DNA of 20,106 nt, taken from Clostridiaceae bacterium (lineage in GTDB: Bacteria; Bacillota; Clostridia; Oscillospirales; Acutalibacteraceae). The DNA lies in contig CAJGCL010000023.1 in assembly GCA_904501675.1 (NCBI GenBank), forward strand, positions 1 to 20,106, read 5' to 3'. Positions 1-7,449 of this stretch are shown here, in pieces. Each line of letters opens with the position of its first letter. The first letter of the stretch is position 1. Under the pieces are notes generated by a model. The model saw nothing but the letters and a program-made list of their open reading frames with translations. It was not told the origin of the DNA and ran no database searches. Made by a program: the position numbers and the translations under genes.

Positions 1-196
1 ACGCAGTTTATCAAATGGACCGCTGAGGGCTTGGTCAAAGGGTTTCCGAGTATTCCAAGACGTGTTGGCTTACGTTAGTAGCCGGGAGTATGATAGTACT
101 CTGTAAAGTGTGTGTACTACACAAATCAAGGTGGCACCGCGGTAATTATGATTTATCGTCCTTGACAATAGCAAGTGTTATTGTCGAGGACTTTTT
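1..196 (+). promoter_or_regulatory. T-box riboswitch leader (3' part), probably tRNA-Trp responsive
   Basis: The signature T-box sequence GGTGGCACCGCGG lies at 130-142. Upstream are a CGTTA motif at 73-77 flanked by GGCT/AGCC arms (67-70, 80-83), as in the Stem IIA/B element, and a GAGTA/TACTC stem at 86-101. TCAAGG (126-131) can pair with CCTTGA (160-165) to form the antiterminator, which excludes the terminator stem at 158-191. Uncharged tRNA would therefore allow transcription into trpB. The 5' part of Stem I is outside the window. TGG followed by A at 16-19 is a candidate Trp specifier, about 110 bases before the T-box sequence, but without the full Stem I this is only a suggestion. The Trp assignment rests mainly on the trpBA genes that follow. 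The T-box class itself is clear. Confidence 0.93.
158..196 (+). terminator. Regulated intrinsic terminator of the T-box leader
   Basis: Thirteen base pairs (158-170 with 179-191, one G-U) enclose an 8-base loop and are followed by five T at 192-196. The 5' arm overlaps the antiterminator partner CCTTGA at 160-165, so the two structures are mutually exclusive. Confidence 0.92.
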
Positions 197-237
197 ATTT
201 TCGGCATAACACATACCGAAAACAAGGAGGCTTTTAT

Positions 238-1422
238 ATGTCTAAAGGCAGATACGGAATTCATGGTGGGCAGTACATCCCCGAAATTCTTATGGATGAA
301 ATCCACAAGCTTGAAGAGGCTTATGAATTTTATAAAAACGACAAGGATTTTAATGATGAATTAAACACATTATTAAAAGAATATGCAGGCAGACCATCTC
401 TTCTTTACTACGCAGAGAAGATGACAAAGGACCTTGGCGGAGCAAAGATTTATTTTAAGAGAGAGGATTTGAATCACACAGGCTCTCATAAAATCAACAA
501 CGTTTTAGGTCAGGCTCTTCTTGCAAAGAAAATGGGCAAAACAAGAATCATTGCAGAAACAGGAGCAGGCCAGCATGGTGTTGCAACTGCAACTGCGGCG
601 GCTCTTTTAGGCCTTGAATGTGAAATCTTTATGGGTAAAGAGGACACTATCCGTCAGGCTCTTAATGTTTATAGAATGGAGCTTTTAGGCGCAAAGGTAA
701 ACGCTGTTGAAAGCGGCACAATGACTCTTAAGGATGCTGTTAACGAGGCTATGGGCGAGTGGGCAAAGCGTACTGAAGATACTCTCTATGTTATAGGCTC
801 CGTTATGGGTCCTCACCCATTCCCAATGATTGTACGAGATTTTCAGAGCGTTATAAGCCGCGAAGCAAGGGCACAGATTCTTGAAAAAGAAGGCAGACTC
901 CCAACTGCAGTTATGGCATGCGTTGGCGGTGGCAGTAACGCAATGGGAATGTTCTATGAGTTCATAAACGATAAAGACGTTAAGCTTATTGGTTGCGAGG
1001 CTGCAGGCCTTGGTGCAGATACAGATAAAACTGCCGCAACAATGGCAACAGGCTCAGTTGGCGTTTTCCATGGTATGAAATCTTATTTCTGTCAGGATGA
1101 ATATGGTCAGATCGCTCCTGTTTATTCAATTTCCGCAGGTCTTGACTACCCTGGCGTTGGCCCTGAGCACGCTTACCTTAAAGATATAGGCAGAGCAGAA
1201 TATGCTCCTGTTACAGATGACGAAGCAGTAGATGCTTTTGAATATATAGCAAAAACAGAAGGTATTATTGCCGCTATCGAATCTTCTCATGCGGTAGCTC
1301 ACCTTATGAAGATTGCACCTACAATGAGCAAGGATGATATAATTATCTGCTGTCTTTCAGGCAGAGGCGACAAGGACGTTGCCGCAATTGCACGCTACAG
1401 AGGAGTTGATTTGCATGAGTAA
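238..1422 (+). CDS. trpB: Tryptophan synthase beta subunit
   Basis: TrpB is the PLP-dependent half of tryptophan synthase and joins indole to L-serine in the cytoplasm. The 394-residue protein is of normal length for the TrpB1 class. Visible motifs are the PLP lysine in HKINN (HTGSHKINN), the catalytic Glu in ETGAGQHG, a glycine-rich phosphate cup GGGSNAMG, SAGLDYPGVGPEH and the C-terminal LSGRGDKD. The start at 238 is preceded by AAGGAGG at 224-230; an in-frame extension to 175 would lie in the terminator hairpin and is rejected. The stop overlaps the trpA start by 8 bases, so translational coupling is likely. Expression is governed by the T-box upstream. No trpE, G, D, C or F lies in the window; since the T-box sits directly before trpB, these two genes form their own unit. 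Confidence 0.97.
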   Translation: MSKGRYGIHGGQYIPEILMDEIHKLEEAYEFYKNDKDFNDELNTLLKEYAGRPSLLYYAEKMTKDLGGAKIYFKREDLNHTGSHKINNVLGQALLAKKMGKTRIIAETGAGQHGVATATAAALLGLECEIFMGKEDTIRQALNVYRMELLGAKVNAVESGTMTLKDAVNEAMGEWAKRTEDTLYVIGSVMGPHPFPMIVRDFQSVISREARAQILEKEGRLPTAVMACVGGGSNAMGMFYEFINDKDVKLIGCEAAGLGADTDKTAATMATGSVGVFHGMKSYFCQDEYGQIAPVYSISAGLDYPGVGPEHAYLKDIGRAEYAPVTDDEAVDAFEYIAKTEGIIAAIESSHAVAHLMKIAPTMSKDDIIICCLSGRGDKDVAAIARYRGVDLHE

Positions 1423-2191
1423 AATAAAATCTGCATTTGACGGCAAAAAAGCAGTTTTAGGCTTTTTAACCGCAGGCGACCCTACATTAAAGAAAACCGA
1501 AGAATATATAACAGAAATGGCAAATGCCGGTGCGGCAATTATTGAAATCGGCATCCCCTTCTCCGACCCTGTTGCTGAAGGACAAATGATTCAGGAAGCA
1601 AATATACGTGCACTCTCTCAGGAAGGCGGTTGCACAACAGATATGGTTTTTGACATGGTAAAGAATGTTACAAAAACAGTTTCTCTTCCCATAGTTTTTG
1701 TTGCTTACCTTAACACACTTTTTAAATACGGCTACAATAAATTTTTCGCTCGTTGCAAGGAGTGCGGTGTTGACGGAATAATTGTTCAGGATATGCCTTA
1801 CGAGGAAAAGAACGAGGTTAAGGATGTTGCTGATAAATATGATGTTGACATTATTTCAATAATCGTACCATCAACAGAAGAAAGAATCAAAGAAATCGCT
1901 AAAGATGCTACAGGCTACATTTACTTGCTTGCACCATCTAAAAACAAAGCGTTTGACGGCAAAACAATAACAGATGTTCCTCAGATTGTTGACATAATAA
2001 AATCTGTTACAGATACACCTGTTGTTGTAGCAGTAAGCAATAACTCTGCATATTCTTCTGTTAAATACAAAACCTCTGCCGACGGTATAATCGTTGGCAA
2101 CGGTACAGTACAGATTATAGGCGAGCACGGCGACGATGCAAACCAATACGTTTACGACCACGTAAAATTGATAGTTGACGCTATGAACTAA
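1415..2191 (+). CDS. trpA: Tryptophan synthase alpha subunit, divergent
   Basis: TrpA normally cleaves indole-3-glycerol phosphate and channels indole to TrpB. This 258-residue protein keeps the TIM-barrel layout: FLTAGDP near the start, catalytic Glu in IIEIGIPFSDP, and QDMPYEE at loop 4. The usual second acid residue (E. coli Asp60, in PLADG) is Glu here (PVAEG). In the C-terminal half the family motifs are replaced: the loop-6 GVTG region reads SKNKAFDG, GFGIS reads AVSNNS, and GSAIV reads GNGTV. These elements normally hold the substrate phosphate. The start at 1415 has AGAGGAG at 1399-1405 and overlaps trpB. Gene identity is firm from position and barrel motifs; retention of full lyase activity is uncertain. 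It could instead serve mainly as an allosteric partner for TrpB. Confidence 0.9.
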   Translation: MSKIKSAFDGKKAVLGFLTAGDPTLKKTEEYITEMANAGAAIIEIGIPFSDPVAEGQMIQEANIRALSQEGGCTTDMVFDMVKNVTKTVSLPIVFVAYLNTLFKYGYNKFFARCKECGVDGIIVQDMPYEEKNEVKDVADKYDVDIISIIVPSTEERIKEIAKDATGYIYLLAPSKNKAFDGKTITDVPQIVDIIKSVTDTPVVVAVSNNSAYSSVKYKTSADGIIVGNGTVQIIGEHGDDANQYVYDHVKLIVDAMN

Positions 2192-2219
2192 ATATAATTC
2201 CAATAGGTTTAACAACAAT

Positions 2220-2249
2220 AAAAAGCGCTTGCCGAAGCAAGCGCTTTTT
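2220..2249. terminator. Bidirectional intrinsic terminator
   Basis: AGCGCTTGC (2224-2232), a CGAA loop and GCAAGCGCT (2237-2245) form a 9-bp stem flanked by A-run and T-run, so it can stop trpBA on the + strand and the convergent gene on the - strand, whose stop is 4 bases away. Confidence 0.93.
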
Positions 2250-2252
2250 CTA

Positions 2253-4325
2253 TCATTCAATAAGTCCTAAAAATCTTCCGAGCCAGTAAATAAAGATATA
2301 CGACATACCATTATCACTTCTGTCAGGGCTTCCGCCATCTATACCAAATGGATTTATACCAAGTTTATTCCAAGGTCTTTCATCCCAACCAAATGGCTTT
2401 TTAAGCTGCTGAGTACCTATCCAATAAACAGATTCATCTGTCATTTCATAATCCTTACGCTTACTGTTAATCATACGGCAGTTTTTAATATCGTATGGGT
2501 AATCCTGCAAATGCTTCACGCACGAATCCATATCGCATGGTGCCTGAGTGAAAGCTCTGTAAATAAATGCGTAGTATGGATTATCCTCAATTCTTTCGTA
2601 ATCAAAGTGAGAAGCAAGACCCATAAGAAGATATTGTCTTATAGCAGGGTCTTTTTCAAGTCTTAAAATGCACATTGCATTAAGCATTGCAAGGTTGTCG
2701 TCAATATGGCAGGTATGGCCGTCAGCACGCTTATGGAAAGCTGCATTTATAAGGAAATGGTGCTCCTTGATAAGCTCCTCATATCTCCTCTGATATTTTT
2801 TGTCTCCCGACATATGGTATGAAACCTTAAGGAAGTTAAGCATTTCAAGAGAGTTCACGCCCTTTTCCCAAGTCCACATACTGTCTGTGTTAAGAGCAGT
2901 TTCATTCCAGCATGCCCATGAGGTTGGCTTACCGTCGCAATCTATAAGATAACCGTCATTTTCAAGAATATGGTCTGTTATAGCACATACTGCATCTCTT
3001 ATCTCAGCCTTTTCCTCTTCTGTAGCGCATAAATCATAGTAAAGGCAGAAGCCGAAATAGTGGCCTGTCATTTCGTCGCTTGAGGTTTCACCAAGCCACT
3101 CATATGTGCCGTCAGATGAACGGTGCCATTCCTGACCGATTATGCCTGTTTTATCAATACCCTTACCCCAATTTGCTTCATCAGGGTAGCGTACCGCACG
3201 AGCGGTAAAGCCTTTTATTTCAGGAGCTCTTGTTAAGAAAAGCATAGCGTTCATTGAGCGTCTTGCGGCTTTAAGAACTTCTTCGTTTTTAGTTAAAGAA
3301 TAGCACATAGCAAGAGCACCAATATAACACTGAGTCCACAAGCCGTCGTTATCGGTAATGTGGGATGTATCTGTGCCATCAAATTTGCTTATCCATGTAA
3401 CATAGCCTTCCTTACGTGGGAAGTATTTTTCTGTTTCACGGAACAAATGCCATGCCTTATCTTCAAGGGTCATTTCCTGCTCATAAATTCTCTTAATACC
3501 ACCCTTTGATACTGTGTAAAGAGAATCGTTAAAATATGTAACGCCTGTAACATCTGTATCGTAAGCATATCTTGTAGCAGGAAGGTATTTTTTCATACCG
3601 TTTCTGATAATTATTGCACCTGCATCTGTACCTAAAAGGAAGCTGCCATCATCGCAAACGCAAATTGAAAGCACACTCTCTTCAGGCAAGGCGCTGATAA
3701 GCTCTTTTGAGTACCAACCGCTTCTGTAATCGTAAATAAACAGACCTTCCTTTGCACCAACAAGAAGATAGCCGTTTTTATCAAATGCAATACACTGAAT
3801 ATCAATTTTAGGCATTGTGCTATGATCAGGGAAAATGCAACGCCATGTTCTGCGCTTGCCTTCCATACGCTGAATACATCTGTTATCTGCAACACAAACT
3901 CTGCCACTACCTACTGCAAGATGCAAACCTTCTTGCTCTAATCCGCCTAAGTTGAAGAATTTATCTTCATCCTCTGTTTCAATATAAACGTGGGTAGCGG
4001 TAAGAACGTAAAGCTTCTCATCAAACTTAATATCTGTAACCTGACTTATAAACTCAAAAAGAAGTTCTGCGCCCTTATCTGTTATAACGTAAACCTTATT
4101 TTCGAATGCACCAAGCACTCTGCCCTTACCATCACAATAAACAATGCTATATAATTTATCGTCGCAGTAATCCTGCCACACACCATCTTTAAGCCTTTTA
4201 AGACCCTTATCGGTGCCGGCATAAATCTCGTTTTCATTTTTGATTGAAACCGACTTGATTTCGCAATCTAAAGGAAAACTTTCTATCATTTTCTGTTTAT
4301 ATGAACTAACCTTTAAAACATCCAT
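2253..4325 (-). CDS. Unrecognised propeller plus helical-toroid protein, possibly carbohydrate-active
   Basis: No firm family match. The 690-residue protein has no signal peptide or membrane segment, so it is probably cytoplasmic. Residues about 25-285 contain repeated short beta units of the type 'xYaGTdkGL...' (IYAGTDKGLKRL, LLVGAKEGLFIY, FLLGTDAGAIII), as in two-component-regulator-type beta-propellers. Residues about 290-690 are helical, with Trp, Asp, Glu and His clusters (DNDGLWTQCYIGAL, GETSSDEMTGHYFG, ACWNETALNTDS, CHIDDNLAMLNA). This is reminiscent of (alpha/alpha)6 toroids of glycoside hydrolases, epimerases and lyases; that resemblance is inference. The start at 4325 has GAGAGG 8 bases upstream. 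It lies 52 bp downstream of the GH2 glycosidase gene on the same strand, with a hairpin between them, so the two probably serve one glycan-related task. Confidence 0.75.
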   Translation of the reverse strand: MDVLKVSSYKQKMIESFPLDCEIKSVSIKNENEIYAGTDKGLKRLKDGVWQDYCDDKLYSIVYCDGKGRVLGAFENKVYVITDKGAELLFEFISQVTDIKFDEKLYVLTATHVYIETEDEDKFFNLGGLEQEGLHLAVGSGRVCVADNRCIQRMEGKRRTWRCIFPDHSTMPKIDIQCIAFDKNGYLLVGAKEGLFIYDYRSGWYSKELISALPEESVLSICVCDDGSFLLGTDAGAIIIRNGMKKYLPATRYAYDTDVTGVTYFNDSLYTVSKGGIKRIYEQEMTLEDKAWHLFRETEKYFPRKEGYVTWISKFDGTDTSHITDNDGLWTQCYIGALAMCYSLTKNEEVLKAARRSMNAMLFLTRAPEIKGFTARAVRYPDEANWGKGIDKTGIIGQEWHRSSDGTYEWLGETSSDEMTGHYFGFCLYYDLCATEEEKAEIRDAVCAITDHILENDGYLIDCDGKPTSWACWNETALNTDSMWTWEKGVNSLEMLNFLKVSYHMSGDKKYQRRYEELIKEHHFLINAAFHKRADGHTCHIDDNLAMLNAMCILRLEKDPAIRQYLLMGLASHFDYERIEDNPYYAFIYRAFTQAPCDMDSCVKHLQDYPYDIKNCRMINSKRKDYEMTDESVYWIGTQQLKKPFGWDERPWNKLGINPFGIDGGSPDRSDNGMSYIFIYWLGRFLGLIE

Positions 4326-4340
4326 AGAATAGACCTCTCT

Positions 4341-4369
4341 AACAACAAAGCCGAAACAATGTTTCGGCT
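4341..4369 (-). terminator. Intercistronic hairpin, weak terminator or attenuator
   Basis: On the - strand AGCCGAAAC, a 3-base loop (ATT) and GTTTCGGCT form a perfect 9-bp stem (4349-4369), followed by TTGTTGTT. It sits between the GH2 gene and the 690-residue gene. The interrupted T-tract suggests partial rather than complete termination. Confidence 0.6.
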
Positions 4370-4377
4370 CAGTTTAA

Positions 4378-6150
4378 TTAATATTTCATTTTAGCGTTGA
4401 TTTCTTTCATAACCTCAGGTGTGATTTTCACAATCTCGCGGTCATAAGTAAGAAGACCATTACATTCATCTTCAACGTCAGAAACCTCAGTATAAATCAG
4501 AGCTGAAAGACCTTTATTTTTAACGCACTTCAAAAGTCTGTCTTCATAAAGATGTCTTACTGCCTCATCATACTTTTCCTGAGAATAGTATTTTCTGTAG
4601 CCGAAGAATTTGTTTTTGTTGAAGGAATGACCATCAATCTTGTATGAGTAACCACCAAACTCTGTAAGAGCTATAGGGCGCTCATCATCCTTATTGTATT
4701 TAGGGAATAAGAATGGTGTGAAATAAATATGGAAGCTGTTCGCATCACCTGCACCATGGTCTACCCAACCGCTTGCGTGGTCAATAAGCCTTGTTGGGTC
4801 TTTTTCGCGGTAGAATTCGCAAGCCTTAACGCTGTCGAACTGACCCCATGCCTCGTTGAAAGGAGTCCACAATGCAAGAGAGGTTACATTATAAAGTAAA
4901 TCTATCATTTCTGCAGATTCTTCGAAATATTCAGCTCTGCCTGCAGGGTCTTTTCTGGCAAAATAGCCGTAGTGTCTCTTATCGTCAGAAATTTTACCTA
5001 CATGCTTGTTATTGAAAATCATTGCAAGAGCAGGCATTGTACCAATAGCGAGGAAGTTATATTCTCCGCCACCGTTTATCATATCCTGCCAACAAATCAT
5101 ACCAAGGCGGTCGCAATGGTAATACCAACGAAGTGGCTCAATTTTAATATGCTTTCTCAATGTATTGAAGCCTAAATCCTTCATTATCTGAATATCATAA
5201 ATAAGAGCTTCGTCGCTTGGAGCGGTATACATACCGTCGCTCCAATAGCCCTGGTCAAGAAGGCCGTTGAAGAAATATGGCTTATTATTAAGAAAATAAC
5301 GTGAAAATCCTTTTTCATCCTTACCGATGCTGAACTTTCTCATACCAAAATAGCTTTCAATCTGGTCGTTACCCGCAACTATTTTAAGGTCATAAAGCTT
5401 AGGATTTTCAGGGCTCCAGCATTCGTAGCTTTCAAGCTTAAGAACACCTTTTCCGTTTTCAAGCTTGCAGCCTGCAAGAACCTCTCCGTTATCAAGAGCA
5501 ATTGCCGCCATATCATCAGAAAGAGAGCCTGTATAGTTAACCTCAATATTAAGCTCGTCTCTATCAATATCAGGAGTAAGCTTTATTGATTTAATATAGT
5601 TCTGAGGAACCTCTTCAATCCACACTGTCTGCCAGATACCTGACTGAGGTGTGTACCAGATACCGCCTCTTTTAAAGGTCTGCTTGCCTCTTGCCTGAGT
5701 ACCGGTATTGGTTGGATCCTTAACCGCAAGTCTTAAATCATTTTCGCCATCAAGCACGTAAGCGGTAATATCGAATGTAAAAGGAAGATAACCGCCCTTA
5801 TGCTCACCAATAACAGTATTATTAAGAGTTACTGTGCATTCATAATCAACTGCACCAAAATGAAGAAGCACTCTGTGGTTTGTTCTTTTGAAATCAAAAT
5901 AACGCTGATAATAGAGAACGTCTGTTGGTTCAACTAATTTTTCAACGCCACTCAAAATACATTCAGGGCTGAAAGGCACAACAATTTTGCCCTGATAGCC
6001 TCCAAACTTTTTATATTCATCGTAAATAGCGTAGTTCCATTCACCATTAAGGTTAATAAAACTGTTGCGTTTAAGCTGTGGTCTTGGATAATCATTTAAA
6101 GGAAGGTCTTTGTTAAGCTCCTTACCCCATCTTGTATATAATCTTTCCAT
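4378..6150 (-). CDS. Glycoside hydrolase family 2 enzyme
   Basis: A retaining beta-glycosidase of the GH2 type, 590 residues. Order of domains: jelly-roll sugar-binding domain about 25-185 (LNGEWNY, GVEKL...YYQRYFDF, GGIWYTPQSGIWQTVWIE), Ig-like sandwich about 190-275, and TIM barrel from about 280 (LLDQGYWSDG). The acid/base is Glu433 in TPFNEAWGQF and the nucleophile Glu497 in LTEFGGY. There is no signal peptide, so it probably acts on imported oligosaccharides. I do not see the NxKG glucuronate-recognition motif of beta-glucuronidases, so substrate is left open (galactoside, mannoside or other). The start at 6150 is preceded by AAAGGGG; an upstream in-frame ATG at 6243 would place 31 residues across the promoter and is rejected. 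It has its own promoter, divergent from the phosphoesterase gene. Confidence 0.9.
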   Translation of the reverse strand: MERLYTRWGKELNKDLPLNDYPRPQLKRNSFINLNGEWNYAIYDEYKKFGGYQGKIVVPFSPECILSGVEKLVEPTDVLYYQRYFDFKRTNHRVLLHFGAVDYECTVTLNNTVIGEHKGGYLPFTFDITAYVLDGENDLRLAVKDPTNTGTQARGKQTFKRGGIWYTPQSGIWQTVWIEEVPQNYIKSIKLTPDIDRDELNIEVNYTGSLSDDMAAIALDNGEVLAGCKLENGKGVLKLESYECWSPENPKLYDLKIVAGNDQIESYFGMRKFSIGKDEKGFSRYFLNNKPYFFNGLLDQGYWSDGMYTAPSDEALIYDIQIMKDLGFNTLRKHIKIEPLRWYYHCDRLGMICWQDMINGGGEYNFLAIGTMPALAMIFNNKHVGKISDDKRHYGYFARKDPAGRAEYFEESAEMIDLLYNVTSLALWTPFNEAWGQFDSVKACEFYREKDPTRLIDHASGWVDHGAGDANSFHIYFTPFLFPKYNKDDERPIALTEFGGYSYKIDGHSFNKNKFFGYRKYYSQEKYDEAVRHLYEDRLLKCVKNKGLSALIYTEVSDVEDECNGLLTYDREIVKITPEVMKEINAKMKY

Positions 6151-6187
6151 AACAATGAGTTTCCCCTTTATTACATAATTCAAAGAA

Positions 6188-6216
6188 ATGATACCATATA
6201 TATTATCTTTTTTCAA
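6188..6216 (-). promoter_or_regulatory. Promoter of the GH2 gene
   Basis: On the - strand TTGAAA (6211-6216), a 17-bp spacer and TATCAT (6188-6193). It lies 38 bases before the GH2 start codon and back to back with the promoter of the + strand phosphoesterase gene. Confidence 0.65.
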
Positions 6217-6252
6217 CACAATATAAATAAAATATTCCCACACAATTTTTAG

Positions 6253-6281
6253 TTGACTATTTTTACCATAAGTGGTATAAT
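6253..6281 (+). promoter_or_regulatory. Promoter of the metallophosphoesterase gene
   Basis: TTGACT (6253-6258), exactly 17 bp, then TATAAT (6276-6281). Near-consensus sigma-A promoter; expected transcription start is near 6288, about 29 bases before the ATG at 6317. Confidence 0.88.
6264..6277. promoter_or_regulatory. Candidate operator: TACCA-N4-TGGTA dyad
   Basis: TACCATAAGTGGTA is a 5-4-5 inverted repeat that fills the spacer and touches the -10 box of the + strand promoter. A TACCATA half also occurs at 6192-6198 overlapping the -10 region of the divergent GH2 promoter. This could be a shared regulator site, but it is short and may be chance. Confidence 0.3.
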
Positions 6282-6316
6282 ACTAAAAATTTATGATTAA
6301 AAAGGTTGTGTAAAAA

Positions 6317-7354
6317 ATGGTAGGTTTAGAAAAATTCTTTTTTGAACTTATGACTCTTCTTATGTCATTCCTTATGTCCATAGGCTCAATTGCCACTCCA
6401 GGCACAACAGACCTTATCAGACAGATGAATGATGATGCTACCCTTAAATTTGTTGTTACCGGCGACCCTCAAGTTTGCAGCTACAACCCTTCACGTGAAG
6501 CAAGCCTTATCGAAGCAAGTCAGGATTTAGTAAACTCTCAGATTAATCTTGATGCATTCATCATCGCAGGTGATATCGCAGAAAACGGACTTCAGTCAGA
6601 GTTTGACCGAGTTGCAGAAGATATCAGAGATATTCCTGCTAAGCACTTTATTATGGCTGCAGGTAACCACGATATCCGTCTTCGTGAGTATGATCAGTGT
6701 GTTGAAACCTTTACCGGTTTTATGAATCAGTTCAATGCTGAAGAGAACCACAAAACAGAGCTTCACTATGAATATGACGTTAATGGTTATAAGTTCTTAG
6801 TTATTGGTTCAGATGAAGCAAACTTTGAAGATGCATTCATCAGCAGCGAGCAGCTTCAGTGGCTTAACCTTTCTCTTAAAGAGTATACAAAGAACGGCGA
6901 CCCTGTATTTGTTATCTGCCACTATCCTCTTGCAGAGGGTCATGGTCTCCCTAACACTTGGGGTTCAGCAAATAGCGAGCCAACCAAAGGTCTCCCGGAA
7001 TACATCTATAAAGATGGTTATGATTACACAGGCTCTATCGGTAACCAGAGCAACGAAATCTATGATATTATCACATCTTACGAAAATGTATTCTTTATTA
7101 CAGGCCATCTTCACACAGGCTTCGGTTATTACACATATCAGACTATAGATAAAGAAAACAACGTACAGGGCATTAACGTTCCATCTGTTGGTATCGACAA
7201 CAAAGACGGAACATATAACAACCCAGGTACAGGCGTTTATGTTGAGGTTACAGACGATCAGGTTATCTTCTACGCAAGAGATTTTGCTGAAGGCAGATTC
7301 CTTACAGAAAAGGATTTCCCTGAAGCAATCAAAACATACGACCTTATCAAATAA
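6317..7354 (+). CDS. Exported calcineurin-like metallophosphoesterase
   Basis: A 345-residue metal-dependent phosphoesterase. The metal-ligand motifs appear in order: GDPQ (Asp50, Gln52 in place of the common DxH), GDIAENG (Asp86), GNHD (116-119), a His in ICHYP (His202) and GHLH (263-266). Such enzymes bind two metal ions and hydrolyse phosphomonoesters, diesters or nucleotides; the substrate cannot be read from sequence. Residues 7-27 form a hydrophobic segment, so the protein is exported or membrane-anchored; the usual lysines are sparse (one Lys and two Glu before it), making cleavage uncertain, and there is no lipobox Cys. The start at 6317 has AAAAGG about 11 bases upstream. It has its own promoter and terminator and is a single-gene unit. 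A second secreted member of the superfamily lies at 15919-17103. Confidence 0.9.
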   Translation: MVGLEKFFFELMTLLMSFLMSIGSIATPGTTDLIRQMNDDATLKFVVTGDPQVCSYNPSREASLIEASQDLVNSQINLDAFIIAGDIAENGLQSEFDRVAEDIRDIPAKHFIMAAGNHDIRLREYDQCVETFTGFMNQFNAEENHKTELHYEYDVNGYKFLVIGSDEANFEDAFISSEQLQWLNLSLKEYTKNGDPVFVICHYPLAEGHGLPNTWGSANSEPTKGLPEYIYKDGYDYTGSIGNQSNEIYDIITSYENVFFITGHLHTGFGYYTYQTIDKENNVQGINVPSVGIDNKDGTYNNPGTGVYVEVTDDQVIFYARDFAEGRFLTEKDFPEAIKTYDLIK

Positions 7355-7371
7355 TTAAACAACCTATGATT

Positions 7372-7404
7372 CAAGGCTTGCTATTACAGCAAGCCTTGTT
7401 TTTT
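7372..7404 (+). terminator. Intrinsic terminator of the metallophosphoesterase gene
   Basis: CAAGGCTTGCT (7372-7382), loop ATTAC, AGCAAGCCTTG (7388-7398), a perfect 11-bp stem followed by six T. Confidence 0.95.
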
Positions 7405-7413
7405 ACTCTGTAC

Positions 7414-7445
7414 ATACCTTCCGCATATTATACTGCGGGAGGTAT
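7414..7445 (+). promoter_or_regulatory. Hairpin covering the Shine-Dalgarno of the small membrane gene
   Basis: ATACCTTCCGCA (7414-7425), an 8-base loop and TGCGGGAGGTAT (7434-7445) form 12 base pairs with a single G-U. The 3' arm contains the whole GGGAGG Shine-Dalgarno (7437-7442), and TTTT follows before the ATG at 7450. The loop holds a possible -10 (TATTAT, 7426-7431) with TTTACT 18 bp upstream. It may mask translation of read-through RNA, act as a second terminator, or be a DNA operator. Confidence 0.7.
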
Positions 7446-7449
7446 TTTT

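Noticed and set aside
175..237. In-frame 21-codon extension of trpB.
   Set aside because: It lies in the T-box terminator hairpin and has no ribosome site; AAGGAGG at 224-230 fixes the start at 238.
6151..6243. In-frame 31-codon extension of the GH2 protein.
   Set aside because: It spans the promoter and the expected transcription start, and its sequence does not resemble a GH2 N-terminus.
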